Source of the DNA: Ignavibacteria bacterium
GTDB lineage: Bacteria > Bacteroidota > Ignavibacteria > Kapaibacteriales > Kapaibacteriaceae
Assembly (NCBI GenBank): GCA_013204605.1
Contig: JABMNI010000041.1
Span: 1 to 64,000 of the forward strand
Direction: 5' to 3'
DNA length: 64,000 nt
Shown here: positions 9,886 through 18,194 of the stretch, one piece after another
Position numbering within the stretch: position 1 is the first letter of the stretch
How the letters are laid out: the number at the start of each line of letters is the position of its first letter
The notes under the pieces: generated by a model
Seen by the model: the letters and a program-made list of their open reading frames with translations, nothing else
The model's database searches: none
What the model was told of the DNA's origin: nothing
Made by a program: the position numbers and the translations under genes

Positions 9886-9922
9886 ATTTGATTTTTGATA
9901 GTCGGAGTTGTCTTCGCAATAA

Positions 9923-12751
9923 TTAGTTTCTGTTAGTCTGGTCTGTTTTCCAATCGGCAATTCGGCATAGTTCACTGTATGCACAAAAGTTGCAGACATT
10001 CTTTTCTGGCCGCACCGGATAGTATGTTGATGTAAGCAACTCTATTCCGTTTGGCACTGTACTCATCGCCTCGAGGAGCTGTGCCGACACGTTCGTCACA
10101 TCCATCGAGTCTTTCTCTTTATATACCCATTTTTCTCCCATCGCAATTTTTTGCGACGGTTCTTTGTCTGATTTTATCGACTTGCCAAACGTTCTATACA
10201 CCGCACCCACTGGCACGGTAGTAATGGCTTGTTTTTCAAACAACCACTTCACGCCCTCAAGATACAACGGCATTTGCGAAGCCTTGCCTTGCTTAATTAC
10301 ACTCCACGGTTTCACACCGTAGCCAGTGGTTTTGTAATCTACCACTATGAAAAACATCAACCCCTCGTGGACTAACGTGTCTACTCTATCTATTCGCATT
10401 CGCACGCGCTGGAGAGCCCCCTTACCATCAATTGGAATTTCGATATCTACATCTAATTCGAAAAACGTTGGACGGAATTTCGTGTCTCGCTGAATTTGAA
10501 TTTCTTTCATCAGCCAACGTCGCAACAGCCCGGCCCTTCCCTCATGGTCTAACAAAATCCGCTCTTCAACCGGTTCGTACAAATAATCGGTGCGATACGT
10601 TCGGCGCACCTCATTGTACACTTCAAGTAAATAATTGTACAACTTTTCCACGTCTTCCGTTGGCAACGTCACCTGATACTGCTCAACCTCGGTCAATGTT
10701 CGTGGCAATTTCGAGTCTGATTTGAGGAACGATTCGTAAAAACGCCGTGCAACATCGTGCATCATTGTACCACGCTCCAACGCCGACAACTTGTCTTCCT
10801 CTTCGGTAGTGTCTTCGAGTGCTAGCAAGTACTTTGCATAATACTTGTACGGACACGCGGTTGCCGTATCGAGTCGGCTCGGACTCAACGCTCGCTGCGT
10901 AACACTTGCATGACGTTCCAAGGCCTCAGCGCTTGAATCCGCATTTATCACCACAGCGTGTTGCCGTGCATTAACATCAAACGCAACGCTACCAACACCC
11001 ACCCTATCACCATCACCATCACTATCACCATCACCATCACTACCCACTCCGCCACCTAGCTCCGAGGTCACTAGCGCGAACGTCATTGTTACGTCGTCGA
11101 GAATTTTCCACCCACTTGGTTCGTCAACATTTACTAACGAATAACTCTCTTGAATCTGTGAAAAGTATTCCGACGGAAGCACTTCATCTTGATCCACTTT
11201 AAGTGGCCTACTACAAAACAGAAAGCCCCCTTCACAAACTGCACTCTGGATGTCAGCAAACATTTCGTGTTGCAATTGTGCATGCAAATCGGGCACGATA
11301 AACTCATCCACACCCTTGCCTTTTCTGCTCGGAAATTCGCCATCAACAAAACCAACCGCAAAAACATACTGCCACTTCTGCATTCGGAGCATGGACGGAC
11401 GCATGATTTGAATTCCGTTAAAGGGGCTTTGTGGCACAGCAACATTCGTGTTGCGCACTAACTCCCACCACCACGCCAGATGCTGCGCAGCATGCGCCAT
11501 GCCCCGCCGGTACTGGTGTGAATAGGTTTGGTAATTGGCAATCAGTCCGCGGATTGTTTCAAGCGTTCGGCTCTCAATTCCCCTGACGTTATGCAGGGCG
11601 GCTGTCGAATCTAGTGTTACAGAATTTTCAGATTCCTCGCACAACGTAAATGCAGGGAGTAACAACTCCGAAATGAATTTTTCTGCCGACATTATTTCGG
11701 CAACGTTTTCAATTGCTTCTTGAACGTGCTTTCTAATTATTCCGGCAATGCGCGTTTCCGACATTCTACGATCAACTTGGAAATTCAATGGAATCCCCGA
11801 GAACATCCCAAGTTCTTCAACTATGCTATCGTAATGTGAATTCTGAGGAAGCACAATGCAAACACTGTTCAGTTTTATCTCTGCTGAATTAGTCTTTATC
11901 CAAGCGAAGATTCGACGAATCTCCTCTTTTCTGCTCTTCCAATTTCGCAACACCGTCTTGAAACCTTTGCTTGAAGAATTTTCAGTTTCAACTTCAGTAT
12001 TGAAACTTTCTGTGCTCCATCCGCCGGCTGCAAACCACAGCTCAGCATCGGCGCTTCGAGTAGTATTTAGCGGGTCGTTGAGTAGTTGCACGCCTATCTT
12101 CCAGCCCTTAGCCGACAGTACGTGCAGCAATTCGCGATCAGTTTGCGACACTCCATGCGTTGCCATCATCACCATCATATTATACGTGATTTGCGATCGC
12201 TTTTCAAGTAAATAAAATTCAGATTCTTTCAACAACATTCCAATGGCACTGTATGATGCGTCTGCCGGATCGGAACCATAAAGCCCCTTAGCACTTTCGT
12301 AGTCATGCCATAACTTGAGCACTGCATTAAACTCGCGTTGACGTCGGGGAATATCGATATTACTCAGTAGCTCCTGCACTTTCGCGAACGGCAGACCCTC
12401 CTGCTTCCATCGGATAATTTGATTGACGTTTAGCAGGGCGCTGTGAAGTGAGTTCGAGTTTTGCGACGACTGCGCAAAAAGCAGTGCGGTTTCAGCCTTG
12501 CTCATTAGGCGAGCTCCTGGGTGGAGTTGGCGCAACATATCGCGCACAAACACGGCCAGCGTGCTTACGTACGGATGGCTTTGCGTTGGATGGTTGCGTC
12601 CGAAGATCCGTCGCAACTCCTGCACATGATGCATGGTTGGCACAATCAAAACCGTATCAACTCCGGCACTCGCAGCGGCAACATCAGCAAGCTTTTCGCA
12701 ACACACAGCGGTGCGAATATTTTCATTGTCGGAGCTAGTAACAGCTACCAT
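9923..12751 (-). CDS. AddB-like / PD-(D/E)XK Fe-S nuclease
   Basis: Resembles the AddB (RexB) subunit of the AddAB double-strand-break end-processing complex. The N-terminal half is a degenerate helicase-like region. The C-terminal nuclease has LSPSRLDTATACPYKYY (first cluster Cys), GTMMHDVARRF (catalytic region H/E), RIDRVD and VVDYKTT (active-site D/E-x-K), and CNFCAYSELC supplying the last three cysteines of a 4Fe-4S cluster. At 942 residues it is shorter than Firmicutes AddB. An in-frame GDGDSDGDGD tract lies in a linker. No AddA neighbour is in the window, so pairing is unproven. It is followed by the LonB-like gene. Confidence 0.82.
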   Translation of the reverse strand: MVAVTSSDNENIRTAVCCEKLADVAAASAGVDTVLIVPTMHHVQELRRIFGRNHPTQSHPYVSTLAVFVRDMLRQLHPGARLMSKAETALLFAQSSQNSNSLHSALLNVNQIIRWKQEGLPFAKVQELLSNIDIPRRQREFNAVLKLWHDYESAKGLYGSDPADASYSAIGMLLKESEFYLLEKRSQITYNMMVMMATHGVSQTDRELLHVLSAKGWKIGVQLLNDPLNTTRSADAELWFAAGGWSTESFNTEVETENSSSKGFKTVLRNWKSRKEEIRRIFAWIKTNSAEIKLNSVCIVLPQNSHYDSIVEELGMFSGIPLNFQVDRRMSETRIAGIIRKHVQEAIENVAEIMSAEKFISELLLPAFTLCEESENSVTLDSTAALHNVRGIESRTLETIRGLIANYQTYSHQYRRGMAHAAQHLAWWWELVRNTNVAVPQSPFNGIQIMRPSMLRMQKWQYVFAVGFVDGEFPSRKGKGVDEFIVPDLHAQLQHEMFADIQSAVCEGGFLFCSRPLKVDQDEVLPSEYFSQIQESYSLVNVDEPSGWKILDDVTMTFALVTSELGGGVGSDGDGDSDGDGDRVGVGSVAFDVNARQHAVVINADSSAEALERHASVTQRALSPSRLDTATACPYKYYAKYLLALEDTTEEEDKLSALERGTMMHDVARRFYESFLKSDSKLPRTLTEVEQYQVTLPTEDVEKLYNYLLEVYNEVRRTYRTDYLYEPVEERILLDHEGRAGLLRRWLMKEIQIQRDTKFRPTFFELDVDIEIPIDGKGALQRVRMRIDRVDTLVHEGLMFFIVVDYKTTGYGVKPWSVIKQGKASQMPLYLEGVKWLFEKQAITTVPVGAVYRTFGKSIKSDKEPSQKIAMGEKWVYKEKDSMDVTNVSAQLLEAMSTVPNGIELLTSTYYPVRPEKNVCNFCAYSELCRIADWKTDQTNRN
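11005..11040. repeat. In-frame (CACCAT/TATCAC)6 hexamer repeat
   Basis: Six hexamers TATCAC/CATCAC inside the AddB-like gene, encoding an Asp/Gly/Ser-Asp linker on the minus strand. The tract sits between the helicase-like part and the nuclease domain. Confidence 0.85.
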
Positions 12752-12873
12752 GCTTAGTTACGACCTCGATGTCGCGTATTTTTGTAGTTCATTATTAAAG
12801 TCGAAATCTGACATCGCTCACACCAAATAAATCCGTTCCATTTTTACACTCGCACGTTGCATCGTTTGACAAT

Positions 12874-13788
12874 ATGTTTTGCAACCGAGTCCGTAGCATT
12901 TTGCGTCGCAATAAATCCGCTACGCTCTTAGTTTTGCAACCTAATCAAACCGAGATAACTGAGTGTGTAGCGAGACATCACGATATCGCACAAACCCCGT
13001 GGTTGTTGAATTTACTGATTGCGTGTTGTCTGTGTTTGATTGCTACCTCATGCAAAATGGATTCTGTTCTCAACTCAACCGCAAAACTTGAAGTCTACAA
13101 ACTTTCCAATACAATTATCGCAGATTCACTTCGCACAGAGTTTGCTTTGCCATCGGGATCGGAAACGATATATGGATTTTACGTAAAACAACCCGATACA
13201 AATCGCATAGCCCCGCACCCCGTAATTATTTTTCACCATGGCGCTGCAGACGATCTGCAATATTATTGGCCAAGGGTAGAATTACTTTTTCAAGCGGGCT
13301 TCGACGTGTGTATTTACGACTATCGTGGCTTTGGAAAAAGTACGGGAAGCAGCTCCGAGCAAGGTTTGAAAACCGATGCGCAAACGGTGCTGAATTTTGT
13401 TAGGGGGCTTGCCACGACTGATACATCATTCATAGTGCACTACGGCTTTTCAATTGGCATCGTCAATGCACTTTATTCTGCTGCCGAATTGCATCAAGCG
13501 AAATCAGTCATTATCGAGTCAGGTTTTGCCGAAGGACGCATTGATGCAATTCACGGTGAGTTCGACAACGAAGAAACAATTTCCAATATCCACACTCCGG
13601 TTTTAATTCTCCACGGTCACGCCGACACTATTTTCGACTACACCCGAAACGCCGTCGAACTATACGATGCAGCAAAAAACCCCAAGCGCCTCATTGGCAT
13701 TCCAAATGCAAATCACGAAACCATCCCCGCAACCATGGGCACACAACAATACTTAGATTTGATAACTGTTTTTGTAAGGGGCTCATAG
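12874..13788 (+). CDS. Alpha/beta-hydrolase lipoprotein
   Basis: A serine-hydrolase fold: nucleophile elbow YGFSIGIVN, oxyanion region FHHGAADD, acid in HGHADTIFD and catalytic His in PNANHET. A hydrophobic stretch LLNLLIACCLCLIATSC ends in a lipobox-like Cys, so the mature protein is probably anchored in a membrane with the catalytic domain outside the cytoplasm. The annotated ATG gives a long 50-residue pre-signal region. A TTG near 13000 would give a more normal lipoprotein signal, so the true start is uncertain. It is divergent from the AddB-like gene and two bases upstream of ribE. The substrate is not predictable. Confidence 0.82.
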   Translation: MFCNRVRSILRRNKSATLLVLQPNQTEITECVARHHDIAQTPWLLNLLIACCLCLIATSCKMDSVLNSTAKLEVYKLSNTIIADSLRTEFALPSGSETIYGFYVKQPDTNRIAPHPVIIFHHGAADDLQYYWPRVELLFQAGFDVCIYDYRGFGKSTGSSSEQGLKTDAQTVLNFVRGLATTDTSFIVHYGFSIGIVNALYSAAELHQAKSVIIESGFAEGRIDAIHGEFDNEETISNIHTPVLILHGHADTIFDYTRNAVELYDAAKNPKRLIGIPNANHETIPATMGTQQYLDLITVFVRGS

Positions 13789-13789
13789 A

Positions 13790-14377
13790 ATGTTTACAGG
13801 ATTAATCGAAGACGTAGGCGAAGTTGTGGAAATGGAAACCGCTGCAGACAGCGCAACGTTTACCATTCGTACAATACTTACCGACATAAAAGTAGACGAT
13901 TCCATTTCCGTGAATGGGGTCTGCCTAACCGCCACCGCCGTAACAAGCGGTACGTTCCAAACCACCGCCATTAAAGAAACACTCATCAAAACCACAGCGG
14001 GCAAACTAGTAGTGGGCTCGGCAGTAAACCTAGAACGCGCCATGCGAATTGGAGATCGCCTCGGTGGCCACATGGTGTTGGGTCACACAGATTGCACTGG
14101 TACCATCACCTCCATTGTGAGCAATTCCCAGGGCAAAGAATTCTGGATCTCCTTCTCACCGGAATTCCGCAAGTGGCTCATCCCCGTCGGTTCGATATGT
14201 GTTAACGGCGTATCACTCACCATTGCCGAACTAACCGATACTACTTTCAAAGTAGCAATCATCCCCCACACACTCCAGCTCACAAACCTGGGTTTGGTTG
14301 GTGCGAATGATATGGTGAATCTGGAGTTTGACTCCATGGCAAAACACGTTGAGTCAATTATGAATTACAAATTATGA
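13790..14377 (+). CDS. ribE: Riboflavin synthase, alpha subunit
   Basis: Dismutates two 6,7-dimethyl-8-ribityllumazine molecules to riboflavin. Two lumazine-binding repeats are visible. The first starts MFTGLIEDVGEV with SVNGVCLTAT; the second starts HMVLGHTDCTGTI with CVNGVSLTIAEL. The length of 195 residues is normal. It starts 1 nt after the hydrolase stop, so the two genes are probably co-transcribed. No FMN riboswitch precedes it. Confidence 0.96.
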   Translation: MFTGLIEDVGEVVEMETAADSATFTIRTILTDIKVDDSISVNGVCLTATAVTSGTFQTTAIKETLIKTTAGKLVVGSAVNLERAMRIGDRLGGHMVLGHTDCTGTITSIVSNSQGKEFWISFSPEFRKWLIPVGSICVNGVSLTIAELTDTTFKVAIIPHTLQLTNLGLVGANDMVNLEFDSMAKHVESIMNYKL

Positions 14378-14455
14378 ATTACGAATTGTGAGTTTCAAGT
14401 GCTCGTAATTCGTAATTTCTTATGTCGTAATTCGCAATTCGTAATTCCTAATTGA
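14366..14455. repeat. AATTACG-type intergenic repeat cluster
   Basis: Imperfect heptamers (AATTACG, TCGTAATT) in both orientations fill the gap between ribE and the anti-sigma gene. They overlap the last ribE codons (MNYKL) and the stop of the facing gene, which begins TTAGTCAATT on the plus strand. Confidence 0.75.
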
Positions 14456-14864
14456 CTAAGAAGTTCATGGTTACGACCATTCCGTCGGCAGTCCTTTTAA
14501 AATCTGAAACATCAGAAAGACTGCGGATGAGGAAGACGCCACGGCCGCCTTCGCGGAGGACGTTTTCGGGGAGGCGCGGGTCGGGGACGTCGTTCACGTT
14601 GAAGCCGGCACCGCAATCAGATACACAGATTGAAATTTGATTTTCAGATGAAAGAACTTCGATGGAGATTAGTTTTTCGCTGTCGAAATGGTGGGCGTGA
14701 ATAATGGCATTATTGACGGCTTCGGTTACGGCTACAAGGAGGTTGTGGTATTTATCGAAGGATAGATGCGCAATGGTTGAGATTGAACGTAGGAAAGGAT
14801 CGACCATGGTTATGCCTTCGGGGTTGCTCTGCATAACAAGGGTATTTGATTCGGCTACGTTCAT
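14448..14864 (-). CDS. RsbW/SpoIIAB-like anti-sigma serine kinase
   Basis: A small GHKL ATPase (HATPase_c_2). It has N-box AVTEAVNNAIIHAH, G1 box VSDCGAGFNVNDVPDP and G2 region EGGRGVFLIRSLSDVSDF. Such proteins phosphorylate anti-sigma-factor antagonists and bind sigma factors. The track ORF begins 40 codons upstream, inside the next gene; ATG 14864 (MNVAESNTLVMQSN) gives 138 residues, the family norm. No anti-anti-sigma STAS partner is adjacent. It lies 43 nt downstream of the outer-membrane protein gene on the same strand. Confidence 0.87.
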   Translation of the reverse strand: MNVAESNTLVMQSNPEGITMVDPFLRSISTIAHLSFDKYHNLLVAVTEAVNNAIIHAHHFDSEKLISIEVLSSENQISICVSDCGAGFNVNDVPDPRLPENVLREGGRGVFLIRSLSDVSDFKRTADGMVVTMNFLVN

Positions 14865-14907
14865 AAGAAGTGTAAAATATAGAGAATTCGAGTGTGTCGG
14901 CCTGAAC

Positions 14908-16914
14908 CTACAGGTTGACTTTTGCCTGTAGCAGGACGTTGGGAAGCTCGCGATATCCGGTGACGTTAACTGTTTGAAACTCATACCAACCGCTTAATGA
15001 AAACGTGGAACCGCCGGCAGTGCGGTATCGGATTGAAGTTTCGGGCGCCCAGAAATGCACCGAGTTGATTAGCGACGGTAGCCCTTCCACGGTCTGCAGC
15101 GTATGTTGCTGCAACGTGTACAGCCGCACGCCAAACCCCACATCCCAAATGTTTTGTCCAACGCCTTGCATCCATGGCGTGGTGACGGCATCGCGTGCGG
15201 TTGACCCAATTGTAGTGAAGGCCAAAAATTTTATGAGATATTCGAGATTGTTCGTTTGTGGAATTTCTGAAAAACTTGCGGGTAACAGAGTGCCCCTTTC
15301 AAAATATCTTAGCAGCAACTGAGTTTCGGTGCGGATGTGCTGCGTGAGGAAAATCTTGATGGAATCGCGGTAGGAAATTTGGCGGAAACTGTAGGAGCGG
15401 ACGCTGGCGCCTTGACCCTCGAAATCGTAGATGGTGTAGTTGGCCAGCACTTCGAGTTGCGGCTGCATGATGAGCGATTTGCCGGCAATACGCACAAAGG
15501 GCGACAGCCGAATAACAGTGTTCTGATTGTTTAGAGCACTGCGTAGTGATTTGAGAAAAACCAAGTGGCCAAATTGATACGCGGCCGAAACGCCGGCGGT
15601 TAGCACCGACGAAATGCTACGGGTGTACCGTAATGATGCGAGGGCGGAAATTTCATCTCGATCATCATCATTTAGGGGGCTTGGGGTGTCGTATTGGAGT
15701 AGCCACCAGCTCCACTCGGCTTGCAATGTATCGTGCTCTGAAAACCGATGTTCGGCACGAGCCAAGAACCGAGTGCGCACGGTATTATTGTCGCGCTGGA
15801 ACTCCTGCGCCCGAATTTGTGCGAAGTCGGTTGGAGTGATGTTATAAACCTGCGAAACACTGTTCTGTTCGTTGCGGCGGTACACAGAAGCGCCAGTCAT
15901 AAGACTGGTGCTCAACGAGGTGTATGTAACAGATCCCTCAAAATCGAGCAACAATTCGCCCAGCTCACGATTTACGGCTGTAATTGTAGCTGTTTGAATG
16001 TCCTCCTTATACAGCCTACCAATCCGGTTGGATTGCACGCTGCCTAGCCCCCTTACGGAGAAAAGTGGCGACAACACATAATCCAGATTCCCCGAAAAAC
16101 TCACGCGGTTTTCGTTGCGCGCCTCCACTGCAAGTTGATTTTGCGTGCCCGAAATGGTTGTGAAATATGCCCGCTCCAGGGCGCCGTAGTTACCAGAAAT
16201 AGAAAACCTCGAGCCATCGGCAATGGTCCGCGAAGCCCTGGCGTCGACATCAAAATCGGTGTTAATCCGCAAGGCGTCCATTTTGTGCCAGTCGGCAAAT
16301 ACCTTGCCCGACATGTCCCATTGCTCCAAATCGGCGTGGTTTAGGACCGCTTGACCCGACAAAAGTGGACCCGTGCTGATTACTCCCAACTGGGTGGTTT
16401 GCTCGAGGCCGCCAAATGCTTCCGACCAAAAATCCTGGTCGGGTGCGTATTTCATGCCCACGGCGCCACCTATGCGCTGTAAACTTGACAATCCCAAACT
16501 CCTCGAATCTCTCGAAACCAGCCAAGTTTGCCTAAAAAATGTGGAAAGGGGCTCAGAAATCGGGTAGGAAAATTCACTAAACAGCGCCTCGTCGTCCCGA
16601 ATTGCCGTGTTTAACGTCCGAAATGCCGATCCGCGGTACACATTGCTCAATCTGAACGTTCCTTCAAACACCGGCACCTCAATATCCGCATTCCCTATAA
16701 AAACAAAGGTGTTAGCTATTTTATCAACGCCGAATTGTAAGGCATCCGACAACTGGCCGCGTGGCTGACTGAACAAAAGCTGGGATTCTTGTGCAAAACT
16801 CGATGTAACAAATGCCAGAATAACGGGTATATAGCAACACATACTAAACGCAACAGCAGCAAGGCGTACAGCCGACTCACTAATCGCGAAATATTTATTT
16901 TTAGTATGTAACAT
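14908..16914 (-). CDS. Outer-membrane beta-barrel protein, unknown function
   Basis: A 668-residue protein with an N-terminal signal (AVAFSMCCYIPVILAFVTSSFAQ) ending in SFA-Q, followed by many alternating amphipathic strands rich in Ser, Tyr, Arg and Gln. The last residue region QAKVNL is typical of barrel ends. No plug, TonB box or OmpA domain was recognised. It resembles the large uncharacterised barrels common in Bacteroidota/Chlorobi. An alternative start downstream (near SMCCYIP) is possible. Function cannot be assigned. Confidence 0.7.
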   Translation of the reverse strand: MLHTKNKYFAISESAVRLAAVAFSMCCYIPVILAFVTSSFAQESQLLFSQPRGQLSDALQFGVDKIANTFVFIGNADIEVPVFEGTFRLSNVYRGSAFRTLNTAIRDDEALFSEFSYPISEPLSTFFRQTWLVSRDSRSLGLSSLQRIGGAVGMKYAPDQDFWSEAFGGLEQTTQLGVISTGPLLSGQAVLNHADLEQWDMSGKVFADWHKMDALRINTDFDVDARASRTIADGSRFSISGNYGALERAYFTTISGTQNQLAVEARNENRVSFSGNLDYVLSPLFSVRGLGSVQSNRIGRLYKEDIQTATITAVNRELGELLLDFEGSVTYTSLSTSLMTGASVYRRNEQNSVSQVYNITPTDFAQIRAQEFQRDNNTVRTRFLARAEHRFSEHDTLQAEWSWWLLQYDTPSPLNDDDRDEISALASLRYTRSISSVLTAGVSAAYQFGHLVFLKSLRSALNNQNTVIRLSPFVRIAGKSLIMQPQLEVLANYTIYDFEGQGASVRSYSFRQISYRDSIKIFLTQHIRTETQLLLRYFERGTLLPASFSEIPQTNNLEYLIKFLAFTTIGSTARDAVTTPWMQGVGQNIWDVGFGVRLYTLQQHTLQTVEGLPSLINSVHFWAPETSIRYRTAGGSTFSLSGWYEFQTVNVTGYRELPNVLLQAKVNL

Positions 16915-16994
16915 TTTTTACTTGCGTTGTCTTTACCAAAGAACTAAGTTTGGCACAGTCTTGGGAGTGGCTTCTCAGGAATAACATATAATAT

Positions 16995-17411
16995 ATGTCA
17001 CAATCACCCCGCACAATATTACTGCTAGATGCAGATTCTGCACGCGCAATTGACACCGCGCAGATTTTGCTGCAGCATAGCGTTTCGGTTTTAATGGCCA
17101 ACGATGTTGCTACGGCGCAGCAATTGGTCAGGCACCACCGTCCAGGCGTGGTTGTGCTAGATGGCGGATTTCTATCCATCAAGGACCTTCGCGAAAAACT
17201 TTTCATCCACGGTTTGAATGTTGATACACCGTTTGTAATTCTTTCGCCGGACCGCGAACCACTTGCAGAAACCAACGTTCCGTACGCAATTATTTCGCGT
17301 CCGTTAACCGATGCCGGCATTACATCCTTACTTGCCATACAGGGTCTGCCCGTTCAAGGTGAAATTCCTCCAATTGTAACTCCATCGCAAACGCAGCCTT
17401 CGCTGTTGTAA
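16995..17411 (+). CDS. Receiver-domain protein (5' part of a broken hybrid kinase)
   Basis: A 138-residue response-regulator receiver. It has TILLLDADSAR at the N-terminus, the probable phospho-Asp in VVVLDGGF, and a degenerate end in which the usual conserved Lys is Arg (IISRPLTDAG). It ends at a TAA that lies in the same reading frame as the histidine-kinase H-box that follows, so this ORF is probably the front part of a once larger receiver-kinase protein. It might still function alone. It is divergent from the outer-membrane barrel gene. Confidence 0.7.
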   Translation: MSQSPRTILLLDADSARAIDTAQILLQHSVSVLMANDVATAQQLVRHHRPGVVVLDGGFLSIKDLREKLFIHGLNVDTPFVILSPDREPLAETNVPYAIISRPLTDAGITSLLAIQGLPVQGEIPPIVTPSQTQPSLL

Positions 17412-17869
17412 GCGTTACCACACGAATATCGCACTCCTTTAACTGACATCATTGGCCAAGCTTCATTTTTGCACGGTCATGCGTCAGATTGTCCTGCCGA
17501 AGAAATCCGAGAAGTCAGTGCCGAAATCTTATCTGCCGCACGCCGGCTGCTCCGCACTACGGATAACTTTTTGATGTACGCGCAAATTGAGACGCTATCA
17601 GATAGCCCCCTACATATCGAGCGGATGCGTCAGTGCACATCGGTCGAGCCCGCGGGCATTATGTACGACGTGGTTGTACAAAAAGCGTTGGCCCACCAAC
17701 GTCAGCAAGACGTATCTATGGCGCTCGACATCGAAGGCGTGCCTATTGCTATTATGGAGCAGCACCTCGACAAAATCACTTCGGAGTTAGTCGAAAACGC
17801 GTTGTACTTCTCGCGTCCGGGCACTCCAGTTACCGTCACCGCCACACCAAGCAAATCGGTATTCGGACT

Positions 17870-18194
17870 AACTTCCGGTAACGATGGCGCGTATGTTTTT
17901 TATCCCGACTCCGTTGTTTCTAGCATAGAGAACGATGACCTTGGAAATGAAATCCAAGTTTCCATCTATCCCAACCCTTCCAATCACTTGTTCACCATCG
18001 ATCTAACCGGTACAGGATTCAACCCTGCAGAAACAATCATAACCTTATTCGATGCCCAAGGAAAAAAGATTTTTGAAAGGTTTCCAACGAACATTCATAA
18101 TCAATTTAGCGTTGAAGGACTTCACAAAGGTTTGTATTTGCTTCATATCGACAATCAAACAACCAAAGCCGTTAGAAAATTGCTCGTTGACTAA
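17870..18194 (+). pseudogene. Orphan T9SS C-terminal sorting domain (3' end of a lost gene)
   Basis: About 105 residues match the end of a T9SS type A cargo protein: a spacer followed by VSIYPNPSNHLFTIDL, an IITLFDAQGKKIF segment and a final VRKLLVD. Compare the neighbouring propeller 21559-23973, whose corresponding spacer reads LYKYTPTIFTSIKDEP. The N-terminal propeller is absent. The exact left junction with the kinase is uncertain by about 20 nt. Confidence 0.7.

Larger units (their letters stand above)
16995..18194 (+). pseudogene. Broken receiver-histidine kinase joined to a T9SS sorting domain
   Basis: One frame runs from the receiver, through TAA at 17409-17411, into HEYRTPLTDIIGQASFL, a clear HisKA phospho-acceptor box. 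It continues into QHLDKITSELVENALYFS, a GHKL N-box. The ATPase domain stops there: no DxGxG or GxGxG box follows. Without a frame break, the sequence continues from about 17870 into GAYVFYPDSVV, then VSIYPNPSNH and LHKGLYLLHIDNQTTKAVRKLLVD, a T9SS C-terminal sorting domain. Both the in-frame stop and the domain chimera argue for a pseudogene made when a T9SS gene end recombined into the kinase. It is convergent with the propeller gene, overlapping by 4 nt. Confidence 0.8.
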
